Source: JAGUXG01 sp043798435 (GTDB lineage: Bacteria; UBA9089; UBA9088; JAGUXG01). From it: a stretch of 12,936 nt of DNA. Below the pieces are notes generated by a model, which saw only the letters and a list, made by a program, of their open reading frames with translations, was not told where the DNA came from and searched no databases. The position numbers and the translations under genes were made by a program. Below are positions 1-5,670 of the stretch, in pieces. Position 1 is the first letter of the stretch. Each line of letters opens with the position of its first letter. The DNA is taken from NCBI GenBank assembly GCA_043798435.1, contig JAZDOR010000223.1, positions 1 to 12,936 on the forward strand. Direction: 5' to 3'.

Positions 1-84
1 ACATAGCTCTTCGCACTCTACAATAAAATGAAGTAATCGCTCTGCCAAATCGTCGCCTGTTTTCTTCTCTGTCTCTCTTTCCAT
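1..84 (-). CDS. N-terminal fragment of an unidentified small protein (runs off the window)
   Basis: An ATG at 84-82 on the minus strand opens 28 uninterrupted codons to the window edge. The peptide starts MERETEKKTGDDLAERLLHF and is charged and helix-prone. The 'DLAERLLHF' stretch resembles the start of four-helix-bundle (S23-type) proteins, but 28 residues are too few to assign a family. There is no clear Shine-Dalgarno sequence upstream, and a duplicated 14-bp sequence begins nine bases before the start. It could also be a chance open frame. The call rests on the open frame and its composition only. Confidence 0.4.
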   Translation of the reverse strand, partial: MERETEKKTGDDLAERLLHFIVECEELC

Positions 85-92
85 TGATAATT

Positions 93-120
93 GCTAATTT
101 TGCAATGCTAATTTTGCAAT
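93..120. repeat. Tandem duplication of a 14-bp unit
   Basis: The unit GCTAATTTTGCAAT occurs twice back to back, at 93-106 and 107-120. It lies just upstream of the partial gene at the left edge, so it may fall in that gene's 5' region. No function is evident. Confidence 0.8.
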
Positions 121-180
121 GAAAATATTATCTATTTTCCACACAAAACCCGGTAGAACCCAAAAGGATAATCTTATCTT

Positions 181-278
181 AGCTTACAGCTTACAGCTTA
201 CAGCTTATAGCTTATAGCTTATAGCTTATAGCTTATAGCTTATAGCTTATAGCTTATAGCTTATAGCTTATAGCTTAT
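181..278. repeat. 7-bp tandem repeat AGCTTAY, 14 copies
   Basis: Fourteen complete heptamers run without interruption. The first three are AGCTTAC and the next eleven are AGCTTAT, after which the pattern breaks at 279-285. The block lies 40 bp downstream of the pbpC stop codon. The homogeneous run of eleven identical units suggests recent expansion by slippage. The heptamer length would shift frame in coding DNA, which fits an intergenic location. Confidence 0.95.
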
Positions 279-318
279 AGCTATCTGATGTCTATCTAAA
301 ATTTTTGCTAAATCACAT

Positions 319-2604
319 TCAATAAACCCTCAATGTTACCTCTGTGCTTAGACCCCTATCATCCATACACTTGATTATATGCCTTCCAGCCACAGGGGGG
401 TAGAAGAGCTTCTCCTTTGGTGAGATGGAAGCAAAAAACTCTCCATTTATGAACCAATAGAGCTTCTTTACATCTGATGAAACAGAGGCGTCAAAGGCAA
501 TCTTCTGATGGGCTTTATCTACCCAGTCTCTCAAGTAATACTCACAGTTGACAGAGGGTGAGGTGATTATAGGTGGTTTTTTGGCAATAAGGTTTGGGCA
601 GTCTGGATTATGGGATGGTATCTTGACAATAGGATACCCCTCCCTCTCCATCCAGGTAGAAATTTTAGGATACCACTCAACAAACAGCTCTTTGTGGTAA
701 CTCCTCGTATCTTTGCAATAAGGACATAGCCTGTAGCCTCTTTTATCCTCTATATCAAATACTTTATGTATCTGACAGACAGCAGATGAAGAGAGACCAT
801 AGATAAAAAGCTCCTCTTTGGTCTTGGGGCAGTCTTGCGAGGGAGGTTGTCCACTCAATGTGCAAACTTGACGAATGCCAACCCTCTCAGGTTTCTCAAA
901 CCACTCGCCCTTTCCTCCTCCAATGGAATTAAAGAGGGTAAAAAGTAAGGGTGCGGCTACCTCTGCCCCAACCAAACCCTCTGCCTCTCTGCCATTAAAG
1001 TTTCCTATCCAGACTCCAATTGTCCAATCAGGGTTATAGCCAATAGCCCAGGCATCCCTATGACTATAGGATGTGCCAGTCTTCCAGGCTACCTTAGGTA
1101 GATTTAAGGAAAACTCCCAGCAGGAGGGCAAATCAGGTCTTCTAATCTCTGACAATATCTCACTGATGATATAGGCAGATTCAGGAGAAAGTAGCCTCTT
1201 TTTTTCACCCATCTCTTCATCCTCAAGGAGCAAATATTTCTGATAAAGACCGAAATTAGCCAAAGTAGAATAGAGATTGGTTAATTCAAGGAGGCTAACC
1301 TCGCAACCACCCAAAATAAGAGGCAAGCCATAAAGCTCCTCAGGCTTATTGAGTGTGGTCACACCTCCATCTTTTAGAAAGCAGTAGAGCCTGCCTTTAA
1401 TCTTGGCACAGAGATTGACAGCAGGAACATTCAGTGATTCTTTCAAGGCATCCTCGAAAGTTACGGCACCGTGGTATTTGCCATCATAGTTTTCTGGAAT
1501 ATAACCCGAGTAGTCAACAGGTATATCAAAAAGCAGGCTTTTTGGTGAAAGTAATCCCTCATCTAAGGCAATAGTATAGATAAATGGCTTTAAGGTAGAG
1601 CCTGGGGAGCGACCTGCCAAAGCACCGTTCACCTCTCCAGCCCTGGCTTTATCAAAGAAATTGACAGAGCCGACCATTGCTCTCACCTTTCTGGTTTTGT
1701 TCTCAATCACAACAATAGCACCGTTTGAAATGCCTTCGGCAAGTAAGGGACTAAGGTGTTCAGCTAAAGTTTTTTCACAAAGTTTCTGCATGTCAAAATC
1801 AATGGTTGTCCGTATTAATGGCTTATTGCCAAATTTTCTTCTCACCAAATCCCCAAGATGCGGAGCAATGAAGGGGATATTTTTCTTGTTTTCTAAGGGT
1901 TGGGCAAAGAGAATTTTTGAGTATTTATCTTTTTTGATAAATCCAGATTTTAGAAGCCTTTCTGCCACCCTTTTCTGATTGCAGAGAGCTGCTTTTGGGT
2001 TTCTATCGGGTCTCAATCTCTCAGGTGAGTTGGGTAAGCCAACAAGAAATACCGCCTCAGCAGAGCTCAAGGCAGAGGGGGATTTTCCAAAGTAGAAATA
2101 GGAGGCAGAGGCTATACCCTCAAGGTTTCCGCCATAAGGTGCGAGATTGAAGTAGAGTTCCAGGAGTTCACTTTTACTATATCTCAGCTCAAGCTGTTCA
2201 GCCCTGAAGCACTCAATTGCCTTTGATACGAATGTCCGCTTCTTTGGCTCTGTCATTCTGGCTACCTGCATCGTGATGGTTGAGCCACCACATATAATCC
2301 TTCGGTGTTTGATATTAGTGATTGCCGCCCGAATTATTGAAAAGGGGTTTATCCCGAAATGCCAATAAAACCACCTGTCCTCATAAGCTACCACAGCCTT
2401 GACTAAAAACGGTGATACCTCCTTTAGCCTGCACCTCATCCTCCACCTGCCATCTTCTGCACAGAATATTCGCAGAAGTTCTCCATCTCTTGAAACTATA
2501 GCCGTAGAAGGGGATCTGGCAAGCCCAGAAGGAAGAGGGTAGAGGAGGAGAAAGAGGAAGAAGGCTAAAGATAGGAGAGTTACAATGACAATATGCTTTT
2601 TCAT
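319..2604 (-). CDS. pbpC: Penicillin-binding protein 1C, bifunctional glycosyltransferase/transpeptidase
   Basis: Inner-membrane enzyme that polymerises lipid II glycan strands and cross-links peptidoglycan stems. Numbering from the ATG at 2604 gives 761 aa. One N-terminal membrane helix lies at about residues 4-26. A GT51 glycosyltransferase domain follows, with the YEDRWFYWHFG motif (catalytic Glu about 75), GGSTITMQ at 106-113 and a conserved ELLELYFNLAPYGGN stretch. The transpeptidase domain has all three active-site motifs: SxxK (S336-K339), SxN (S390-N392) and KTGT (508-511). The last 80 or so residues fit the PBP1C C-terminal domain. A GTG 60 bases further upstream (2664) is also in frame, but it lies inside a palindromic repeat and would put 20 extra residues before the membrane helix, so I prefer 2604. 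Neither start has a strong Shine-Dalgarno sequence. The alpha-2-macroglobulin gene that often neighbours pbpC is not in the window. Confidence 0.95.
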   Translation of the reverse strand: MKKHIVIVTLLSLAFFLFLLLYPLPSGLARSPSTAIVSRDGELLRIFCAEDGRWRMRCRLKEVSPFLVKAVVAYEDRWFYWHFGINPFSIIRAAITNIKHRRIICGGSTITMQVARMTEPKKRTFVSKAIECFRAEQLELRYSKSELLELYFNLAPYGGNLEGIASASYFYFGKSPSALSSAEAVFLVGLPNSPERLRPDRNPKAALCNQKRVAERLLKSGFIKKDKYSKILFAQPLENKKNIPFIAPHLGDLVRRKFGNKPLIRTTIDFDMQKLCEKTLAEHLSPLLAEGISNGAIVVIENKTRKVRAMVGSVNFFDKARAGEVNGALAGRSPGSTLKPFIYTIALDEGLLSPKSLLFDIPVDYSGYIPENYDGKYHGAVTFEDALKESLNVPAVNLCAKIKGRLYCFLKDGGVTTLNKPEELYGLPLILGGCEVSLLELTNLYSTLANFGLYQKYLLLEDEEMGEKKRLLSPESAYIISEILSEIRRPDLPSCWEFSLNLPKVAWKTGTSYSHRDAWAIGYNPDWTIGVWIGNFNGREAEGLVGAEVAAPLLFTLFNSIGGGKGEWFEKPERVGIRQVCTLSGQPPSQDCPKTKEELFIYGLSSSAVCQIHKVFDIEDKRGYRLCPYCKDTRSYHKELFVEWYPKISTWMEREGYPIVKIPSHNPDCPNLIAKKPPIITSPSVNCEYYLRDWVDKAHQKIAFDASVSSDVKKLYWFINGEFFASISPKEKLFYPPVAGRHIIKCMDDRGLSTEVTLRVY

Positions 2605-2659
2605 TATAATCAACTTGCCAATCCTGGGTAAGCGTTCAGGGGGGTGATAAAAATAATTA

Positions 2660-2746
2660 TTCACCTTTAGGGCTCGCTGAGTTCGCAGAGACTATCTTTT
2701 ATAAAAAATTCATATTCTCAGCGTTCTCTGTGCTCTCTGCGGTGAA
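2660..2746. repeat. Palindromic intergenic element next to the pbpC start
   Basis: The segment begins TTCACC and ends GGTGAA. Its two halves form a long imperfect inverted repeat: CGCTGAGTTCGCAGAGA on the left pairs with TCTCAGCGTTCTCTGTG and CTCTGCGGTGAA on the right. The middle is AT-rich (TTTTATAAAAAATTCATA). This resembles REP/MITE-type intergenic palindromes. It covers the upstream GTG that could otherwise extend pbpC and lies 56 bp before the preferred ATG. Confidence 0.7.
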
Positions 2747-3065
2747 CGGTTACCAATCCTGGTCGGAGAGGACAGGGGATATGGTAAGCTGTTAACCCCG
2801 TAAAGATTACTGTTTACTGTTTTTGGCTCTTCTCCAAACTTAGTAGTAAAAGGCAAAGGATTACAAGTTGTCTTTGACAAAATGTAGTTTTACTAACTTT
2901 AGCAATTACAGAAGTTTTTCTGCTCTTAGTCTCTTAAAAGTCTCTTGCAAATCCTTGTTATTTATTCTAATTCATAATGATTTTAACAGGGACTTTAACG
3001 AGACTTATATGAGACTTTTAATCCTTTGTCAATGAAGGACTGATTACCTTATTACAAAATTTCCG
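2747..3065. other. Gene-free region with inverted repeats
   Basis: I see no credible gene here. Two inverted-repeat pairs stand out. TTAAAAGTCTC (2934-2944) is perfectly complementary to GAGACTTTTAA (3011-3021). GGCAAAGGATTA (2853-2864) pairs with TAATCCTTTGTC (3019-3030) with one mismatch. The two right arms overlap by three bases, while the left arms are 70 bp apart, so they cannot all form together. This may be a decayed mobile element. Confidence 0.5.
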
Positions 3066-3190
3066 TTACAGATTGTTTTGGATTTTCAAAAAGGAAATTC
3101 CTGCATGATTCAATTATACAATCTTGAATCTGTTTGTTTCAATCTGCAATCTAAAATCCGCAATTCAAAACATCCCCTTTTCATTGGGTC
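3066..3190. repeat. Direct repeat DR1, left copy (flanks vapBC)
   Basis: This 125-bp segment reappears almost identically at 4157-4280. The only differences I see are one A lost from a run of five and one T/C change. Both copies end with the CRISPR family-A core CCCCTTTTCATTGGGTC. The interior contains GGATTTTCAAA near one end and CTAAAATCCGCAATTC near the other, a weak inverted repeat. Together the two copies bracket the vapBC genes. Confidence 0.9.
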
Positions 3191-3306
3191 TCTTCAATCT
3201 CGAATCTCGAATTGCGAATCTCGAATTTATCTACTTCCTATCTTCAGATCCGCAATCCGCAATCCGCAATTCCCGATTTAAACATCCCCTTTTCATTGGG
3301 TCGTGA
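3166..3306 (-). CRISPR. Relic CRISPR segment, family-A repeats (2 degenerate copies)
   Basis: Two copies of the family-A core CCCCTTTTCATTGGGTC have their first core base at 3174 and 3286, 112 bp apart, against the 73-bp period of the regular array at 5783-5965. The outer parts of both copies are degenerate. The first continues TCTCTTCAA where the consensus has TCTCGTGGTTCAAC, as if GTGG were deleted. The second continues TCGTGACAAAAC. The 75-bp 'spacer' between them is a run of CGAATCTCGAATT and ATCCGCAATCCGC units, not a normal spacer. Bases 3172-3302 recur at 5677-5807 with two mismatches. Confidence 0.7.
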
Positions 3307-3389
3307 CAAAACCGTTATCCGTGTCCGTTATCCGTGACCGTTATTTCTCTTGATCTTCACGGACACGCTAAACGGACACGTCCTCACGA
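3301..3389. repeat. Hairpin element with TCGTGA/TCACGA ends, copy 1
   Basis: The element starts TCGTGA and ends TCACGA. Its arms carry repeated CCGTTATCCGTG and CACGGACACGCTAAACGG units that are largely complementary. A second copy is at 4440-4540. The arms are conserved between copies (63 bp on the left including flanking core, 34 bp on the right) but the central loops differ in length and sequence, as expected if a hairpin is selected. The left end overlaps the TC of a CRISPR core GGGTC in both copies. Confidence 0.75.
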
Positions 3390-3398
3390 TTCCTTTAT

Positions 3399-3421
3399 GG
3401 CAACCCCTCTATTTTCAAAGA
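3399..3421 (-). promoter_or_regulatory. Second copy of the CRISPR leader motif
   Basis: Bases 3399-3421 match 5975-5997, the sequence between csm5 and the first repeat of array A, at 22 of 23 positions. On the minus strand it contains CTTTGAAAATAGAGGG. In the live array this motif ends nine bases before the first repeat. Here the same distance leads into the TCACGA end of the hairpin element instead. It is best read as the leader of an older array copy whose first repeat has been lost or replaced. Confidence 0.6.
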
Positions 3422-3425
3422 GCTA

Positions 3426-3449
3426 AGACACCCTTTTCCGTAGGGGTCT
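3426..3449 (-). terminator. Hairpin downstream of vapC (weak terminator or degenerate CRISPR repeat)
   Basis: On the plus strand AGACACCC (3426-3433) faces AGGGGTCT (3442-3449). This gives an eight-pair stem with one mismatch and one G-U pair, nine bases beyond the vapC stop codon. No true T-run follows, so termination would be weak. The sequence ACCCTTTTCCGTAGGGGTCT also resembles the family-A repeat core, so it may be an eroded repeat. Confidence 0.35.
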
Positions 3450-3457
3450 AATCTTAC

Positions 3458-3862
3458 TCAATGAAGCCAATTTTCTACCTCTAATCTTTTTATTCGACGA
3501 AAGTGTCTCTCGTTGTCTGTAATCAAAATCAGGTTATTGACTATTGCAGAAGCAGCGACTAAAATATCGGCATCCTCTATCAATTCACCCTTTTTCTTCA
3601 ATTCTAAATAGACATCTGAGGCTTTATCCATGATTTCTACTGCGAGAATAATAATCTCTGCTTTTTCTGCCATTTCATAGAAGAGTTTTAATTTCTTTTT
3701 ACTCTTTATCTCTTTTAATCCCCGCAGAATTTCGTAATAGGTTATAACACTTATGGTTAATTTGTCATACTCGTCAAGATATTTGGCTACTTTATTGACT
3801 ACCCTTGAGTTATCTTTCAAGAAAGCAGTCAGTATGTTTGTATCAAAAATAGACTTCTTCAT
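3458..3862 (-). CDS. vapC: VapC-type PIN-domain ribonuclease toxin
   Basis: A 134-aa single PIN domain, a usual VapC length. These toxins are Mg-dependent endoribonucleases that cut tRNA or rRNA when their VapB partner is degraded. The acidic centre is visible: D7 in IFDTNIL, E44 in TYYEILRGL, D99 in EDADILVAA and D116 in LILITDNERHF. The ATG at 3862 overlaps the antitoxin stop codon by four bases (ATGA) and is preceded by AGAGGGA at good spacing, so the pair is translationally coupled. The pair sits between two 125-bp direct repeats and among CRISPR relics. The target RNA cannot be told from sequence. Confidence 0.92.
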   Translation of the reverse strand: MKKSIFDTNILTAFLKDNSRVVNKVAKYLDEYDKLTISVITYYEILRGLKEIKSKKKLKLFYEMAEKAEIIILAVEIMDKASDVYLELKKKGELIEDADILVAASAIVNNLILITDNERHFRRIKRLEVENWLH

Positions 3863-4122
3863 AGCGATATCCCTCTTTCACCAAATAGGGAACATCTTTT
3901 GGTGGCCTCATCAAATATTGCTTCTTCTTCTGCGTTAAAATCTTTAAGTAAACCCGCATACTTCATTATATCCGCCTTATTTCTCTTTTTTTTACCTACC
4001 ATTTCCCCTACAAATTCTTCCTTAAAAAAGTGCACCAGTTTAACCACTTTTAGAAGTTCGGACTCTTTCAATCCCTGTATCTCCTGCCAAAGCTGGGTTT
4101 CATATTTAGATTTTACAGCCAT
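3859..4122 (-). CDS. vapB: VapB-like antitoxin
   Basis: An 87-aa protein starting MAVKSKYETQLWQEIQGL. The first half is helical with a leucine-rich LKESELLKVVKLVHFF segment like DUF2281-type antitoxins. The C-terminal part (DFNAEEEAIFDEATKRC) would be the toxin-neutralising tail. The start is fixed at 4122 by AGGAGG at 4131-4136, eight bases upstream. An in-frame GTG at 4131 overlaps that ribosome binding site and is unlikely to be used. The stop overlaps the vapC start. Antitoxins of this kind usually also repress their own operon; no operator is obvious. Confidence 0.8.
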   Translation of the reverse strand: MAVKSKYETQLWQEIQGLKESELLKVVKLVHFFKEEFVGEMVGKKKRNKADIMKYAGLLKDFNAEEEAIFDEATKRCSLFGERGISL

Positions 4123-4156
4123 TTCTTTCACCTCCTAATCAAATTAAATCCATAGA

Positions 4157-4280
4157 TTACAGATTGCTTTGGATTTTCAAAAGGAAATTCCTGCATGATT
4201 CAATTATACAATCTTGAATCTGTTTGTTTCAATCTGCAATCTAAAATCCGCAATTCAAAACATCCCCTTTTCATTGGGTC
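4157..4280. repeat. Direct repeat DR1, right copy
   Basis: Near-identical to 3066-3190. This copy lies directly upstream of vapBC on their coding strand. It carries TTGAAA about 50 bp before the vapB start, so it may contribute a -35 element, but no well-spaced -10 is convincing. It ends with the family-A CRISPR core at 4264-4280. Confidence 0.9.
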
Positions 4281-4441
4281 ATTCATTCCAACTAAATAGC
4301 ACACGGATGACGCTGATGAGGCGGATTAAACGCAGATTCAGACACAAATTCTTTTATGTTTTAATCCGTGAAGATCCGTCCAATCCGCGTTATCCGCGTG
4401 CTATTATCTCTCTTTCATCGCAATCCCCTTTTCATTGGGTC
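4256..4441 (-). CRISPR. Relic CRISPR segment, family-A repeats around a palindromic element
   Basis: Family-A repeat frames start at 4256 and 4417. The first keeps the core but is degraded outside it, although its end TTCCAAC still resembles TTCAAC. The second begins ATCGCAATCCCC, close to the consensus GTCGCAATCCCC, and then runs into the TCGTGA hairpin element. They are 161 bp apart, so the 'spacer' is 124 bp and holds the palindrome at 4295-4405. This geometry is not functional in the normal sense. Confidence 0.65.
4295..4405. repeat. 111-bp palindromic MITE/REP-like element
   Basis: The left arm starts AATAGCACACGGATGACGC and the right arm ends GCGTTATCCGCGTGCTATT. The reverse complement of the right arm lines up with the left over about 44 bases with scattered mismatches, so the whole element can fold as one long hairpin with an AT-rich loop. 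It has no coding capacity. The type (CGGATTAAACGCAGATT ... AATCCGTGAAGATCCG) resembles dispersed intergenic palindromes I know from environmental bacteria. Confidence 0.8.
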
Positions 4442-4540
4442 GTGACAAAACCGTTATCCGTGTCCGTTATCCGTGACCGTTATTTCAAATTTTAGTTTTC
4501 CGTTTTCTCACGGACACGCTAAACGGACACGTCCTCACGA
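4440..4540. repeat. Hairpin element with TCGTGA/TCACGA ends, copy 2
   Basis: Second copy of the element at 3301-3389, longer by 12 bases in the loop. Left-arm sequence is shared over 4424-4486 (including CRISPR core) and right-arm sequence over 4508-4541. It is followed 10 bp later by a half copy of the family-A repeat (GCAATCCCCTTTTC at 4551-4564). Confidence 0.75.
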
Positions 4541-4547
4541 TCTCTTT

Positions 4548-4731
4548 CCCGCAATCCCCTTTTCCTTATACCCCGAAGGGCCTGATTGTCTTCGAAGGAC
4601 GAAAAATGAAGTATTTAGAATGGACGAAGGAAAAGTTTCAATACCCCGAAGGGCCTGATTGTCTTCGAAGATTACTATTTGACTTGGGCGGCAAGATACT
4701 TTGTTTATGCGTTTCAATACCCCGAAGGGCC
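4548..4731 (-). CRISPR. Short CRISPR array B (36-nt repeat, three copies, two spacers) with a chimeric end
   Basis: Family B on the minus strand reads CTTCGAAGACAATCAGG to GGGTATTGAAAC, the classic ATTGAAAC 3' end, with a CCC-TTCG-GGG hairpin inside. Copies: 4562-4597 (first nine plus-strand bases degenerate), 4635-4670 (intact) and 4711-4731 (only 21 of 36 bases). Spacers are 37 bp (4598-4634) and 40 bp (4671-4710). The outer end at 4548-4564 is the left half of a family-A repeat running directly into the B repeat, so the two families are fused there. The repeat is unrelated to the one beside the csm genes and probably belongs to another cas locus. It looks like a remnant. Confidence 0.8.
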
Positions 4732-4733
4732 GT

Positions 4734-4896
4734 AATTATTTACTGAGAGTGAAGCATAAAACACATAAGCTATAAGAGAATTCATTTTAATTCTTTCTTT
4801 AACTAACCAGGGGATAATGCTTTAAGTCTCCTACCTAATTGTTCACTTGCTATCTTTACTCAAAATTCTATCTCTTCCTGCCTATCTATTATTCTC
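4734..4896. other. Intergenic stretch beside array B
   Basis: AT-rich, no gene, no clear repeat apart from a small GAATT...AATTC pairing near 4780-4797. Because crRNAs of array B would be read from the minus strand, this is where its leader would lie, but the adjoining repeat is truncated and I cannot recognise a leader motif. Confidence 0.4.
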
Positions 4897-4933
4897 ATTG
4901 TAATCGCCTTATCATTGGCTCTTGGTATTCAAC
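4897..4933 (-). CRISPR. Solitary degenerate family-A repeat next to tumE
   Basis: A 37-base segment aligns with the family-A consensus without gaps at 27 of 37 positions. It keeps CCTTATCATTGG in the core and ends ATTCAAC. It lies five bases beyond the end of the tumE gene on the coding strand. No second repeat is found at spacer distance. It is either an eroded repeat or a degenerate repeat of a crRNA-like RNA. Confidence 0.55.
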
Positions 4934-4938
4934 TTTAG

Positions 4939-5316
4939 TCACAACTCTATCCATTCGGTAATCTCATCAAGGATCTGGGAAAGTTCTGGCTCTTTGGAAG
5001 CAGTCACTTCGTTGCCAATATGCTTATGTTCAGGAAAAGTAGATAATTGACGGGCAGAAGAATCCTTTGCATTATCATATCGGAAGATAAGTTTATCTTC
5101 TTTTTGATAATGATAGCTGTATTTGTAAACTTCAATCTTCTCTCTTACATCTGCAAACTCACGAAGGTGTAAGACGGAACCATCAATAAAATAGATAGCC
5201 CCTTTGATGAACCCTATATATCTTGAACGTTCATCAAATGTTATAACAGCAGATTGGACAGCCTTGCAGGAATTGATGAGGTCTTCTACTTTGCGGAAGT
5301 AATTTTTTATGTGCAA
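4939..5316 (-). CDS. tumE: TumE-family (DUF6516) toxin
   Basis: A 125-aa protein with the features I associate with TumE/DUF6516 proteins: GSVLHLREF at 46-54, KYSYHYQ at 65-71, FRYDNA at 78-83 and TFPEHKHI at 93-100. The conserved Arg, Asp and His residues suggest a small nucleic-acid-acting or RNase-like toxin, but the mechanism is not evident from sequence. The start is a TTG at 5316 with AGGGAG upstream at good spacing; no ATG is available. It overlaps the end of the upstream antitoxin gene by 10 bases, so it should be translationally coupled. A degenerate CRISPR repeat follows its stop codon. Confidence 0.8.
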   Translation of the reverse strand: MHIKNYFRKVEDLINSCKAVQSAVITFDERSRYIGFIKGAIYFIDGSVLHLREFADVREKIEVYKYSYHYQKEDKLIFRYDNAKDSSARQLSTFPEHKHIGNEVTASKEPELSQILDEITEWIEL

Positions 5317-5591
5317 ATTTCTATCTCCCTAAGTCTGACGAGATCATCCTTTAGCCTCTTTAAGGTCTCAATCTCTCCAGCCCATTCAATAAAATCGAGG
5401 CTATCTTTTAATTCTCCATTCTCTACTTTTTGATAAAATTCTTCTGACTTCATTCCATATTTGGTCTCAACCCCCCTCAGCCTTTTCTCTGTTCGGGTTA
5501 TCCCTATTTCGATACTCCTGGATTCAATATCGAAAGCAGACCTTATAAGCGGAAGTATATCCTCCTTAGACCTTAATAACACTTCAGACAT
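5307..5591 (-). CDS. Antitoxin partner of the TumE-type toxin
   Basis: A 94-aa, highly charged, largely helical protein (LRSKEDILPLIRSAF, then IEIGITRTEKRLRGVETKYG and a final EIETLKRLKDDLVRLREIE coiled-coil-like end). Small coiled-coil antitoxins of this type regularly precede TumE genes. The family call rests mainly on that gene order and on its size. The ATG at 5591 has an excellent AGGAGG eight bases upstream, and a good promoter lies 24 bp before the start. It overlaps tumE by 10 bp. Confidence 0.7.
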   Translation of the reverse strand: MSEVLLRSKEDILPLIRSAFDIESRSIEIGITRTEKRLRGVETKYGMKSEEFYQKVENGELKDSLDFIEWAGEIETLKRLKDDLVRLREIEICT

Positions 5592-5614
5592 AACTTCACC
5601 TCCTTTTTACAAAA

Positions 5615-5643
5615 ATTATAGCATCCTTCCTCTATTTTTGCAA
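5615..5643 (-). promoter_or_regulatory. Sigma70-type promoter of the TumE toxin-antitoxin operon
   Basis: On the minus strand TTGCAA (5643-5638) and a perfect TATAAT (5620-5615) are separated by 17 bp. Transcription would start near 5608, just before the AGGAGG ribosome binding site (5599-5604) of the antitoxin gene. Confidence 0.6.
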
Positions 5644-5670
5644 TCAAATGCGATCTTTGCTCCGTGCTCC

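Noticed and set aside
181..278. The 7-bp repeats as a CRISPR array or iteron origin
   Set aside because: The units are too short and have no spacers, and there is no replication gene or DnaA-box cluster nearby.
319..2664. A longer pbpC starting at the GTG at 2664
   Set aside because: The GTG lies within a palindromic element and adds 20 residues before a normal N-terminal membrane helix.
3078..3306. Small plus-strand open frames through the repeat zone, with a similar one at 4214-4495
   Set aside because: They encode the repeats themselves and share sequence only because the DNA is duplicated; no start signal.
3066..4280. A composite transposon carrying vapBC between the 125-bp direct repeats
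   Set aside because: No transposase gene, no terminal inverted repeats at the outer ends and no target-site duplication are seen; recombination between repeats explains it more simply.
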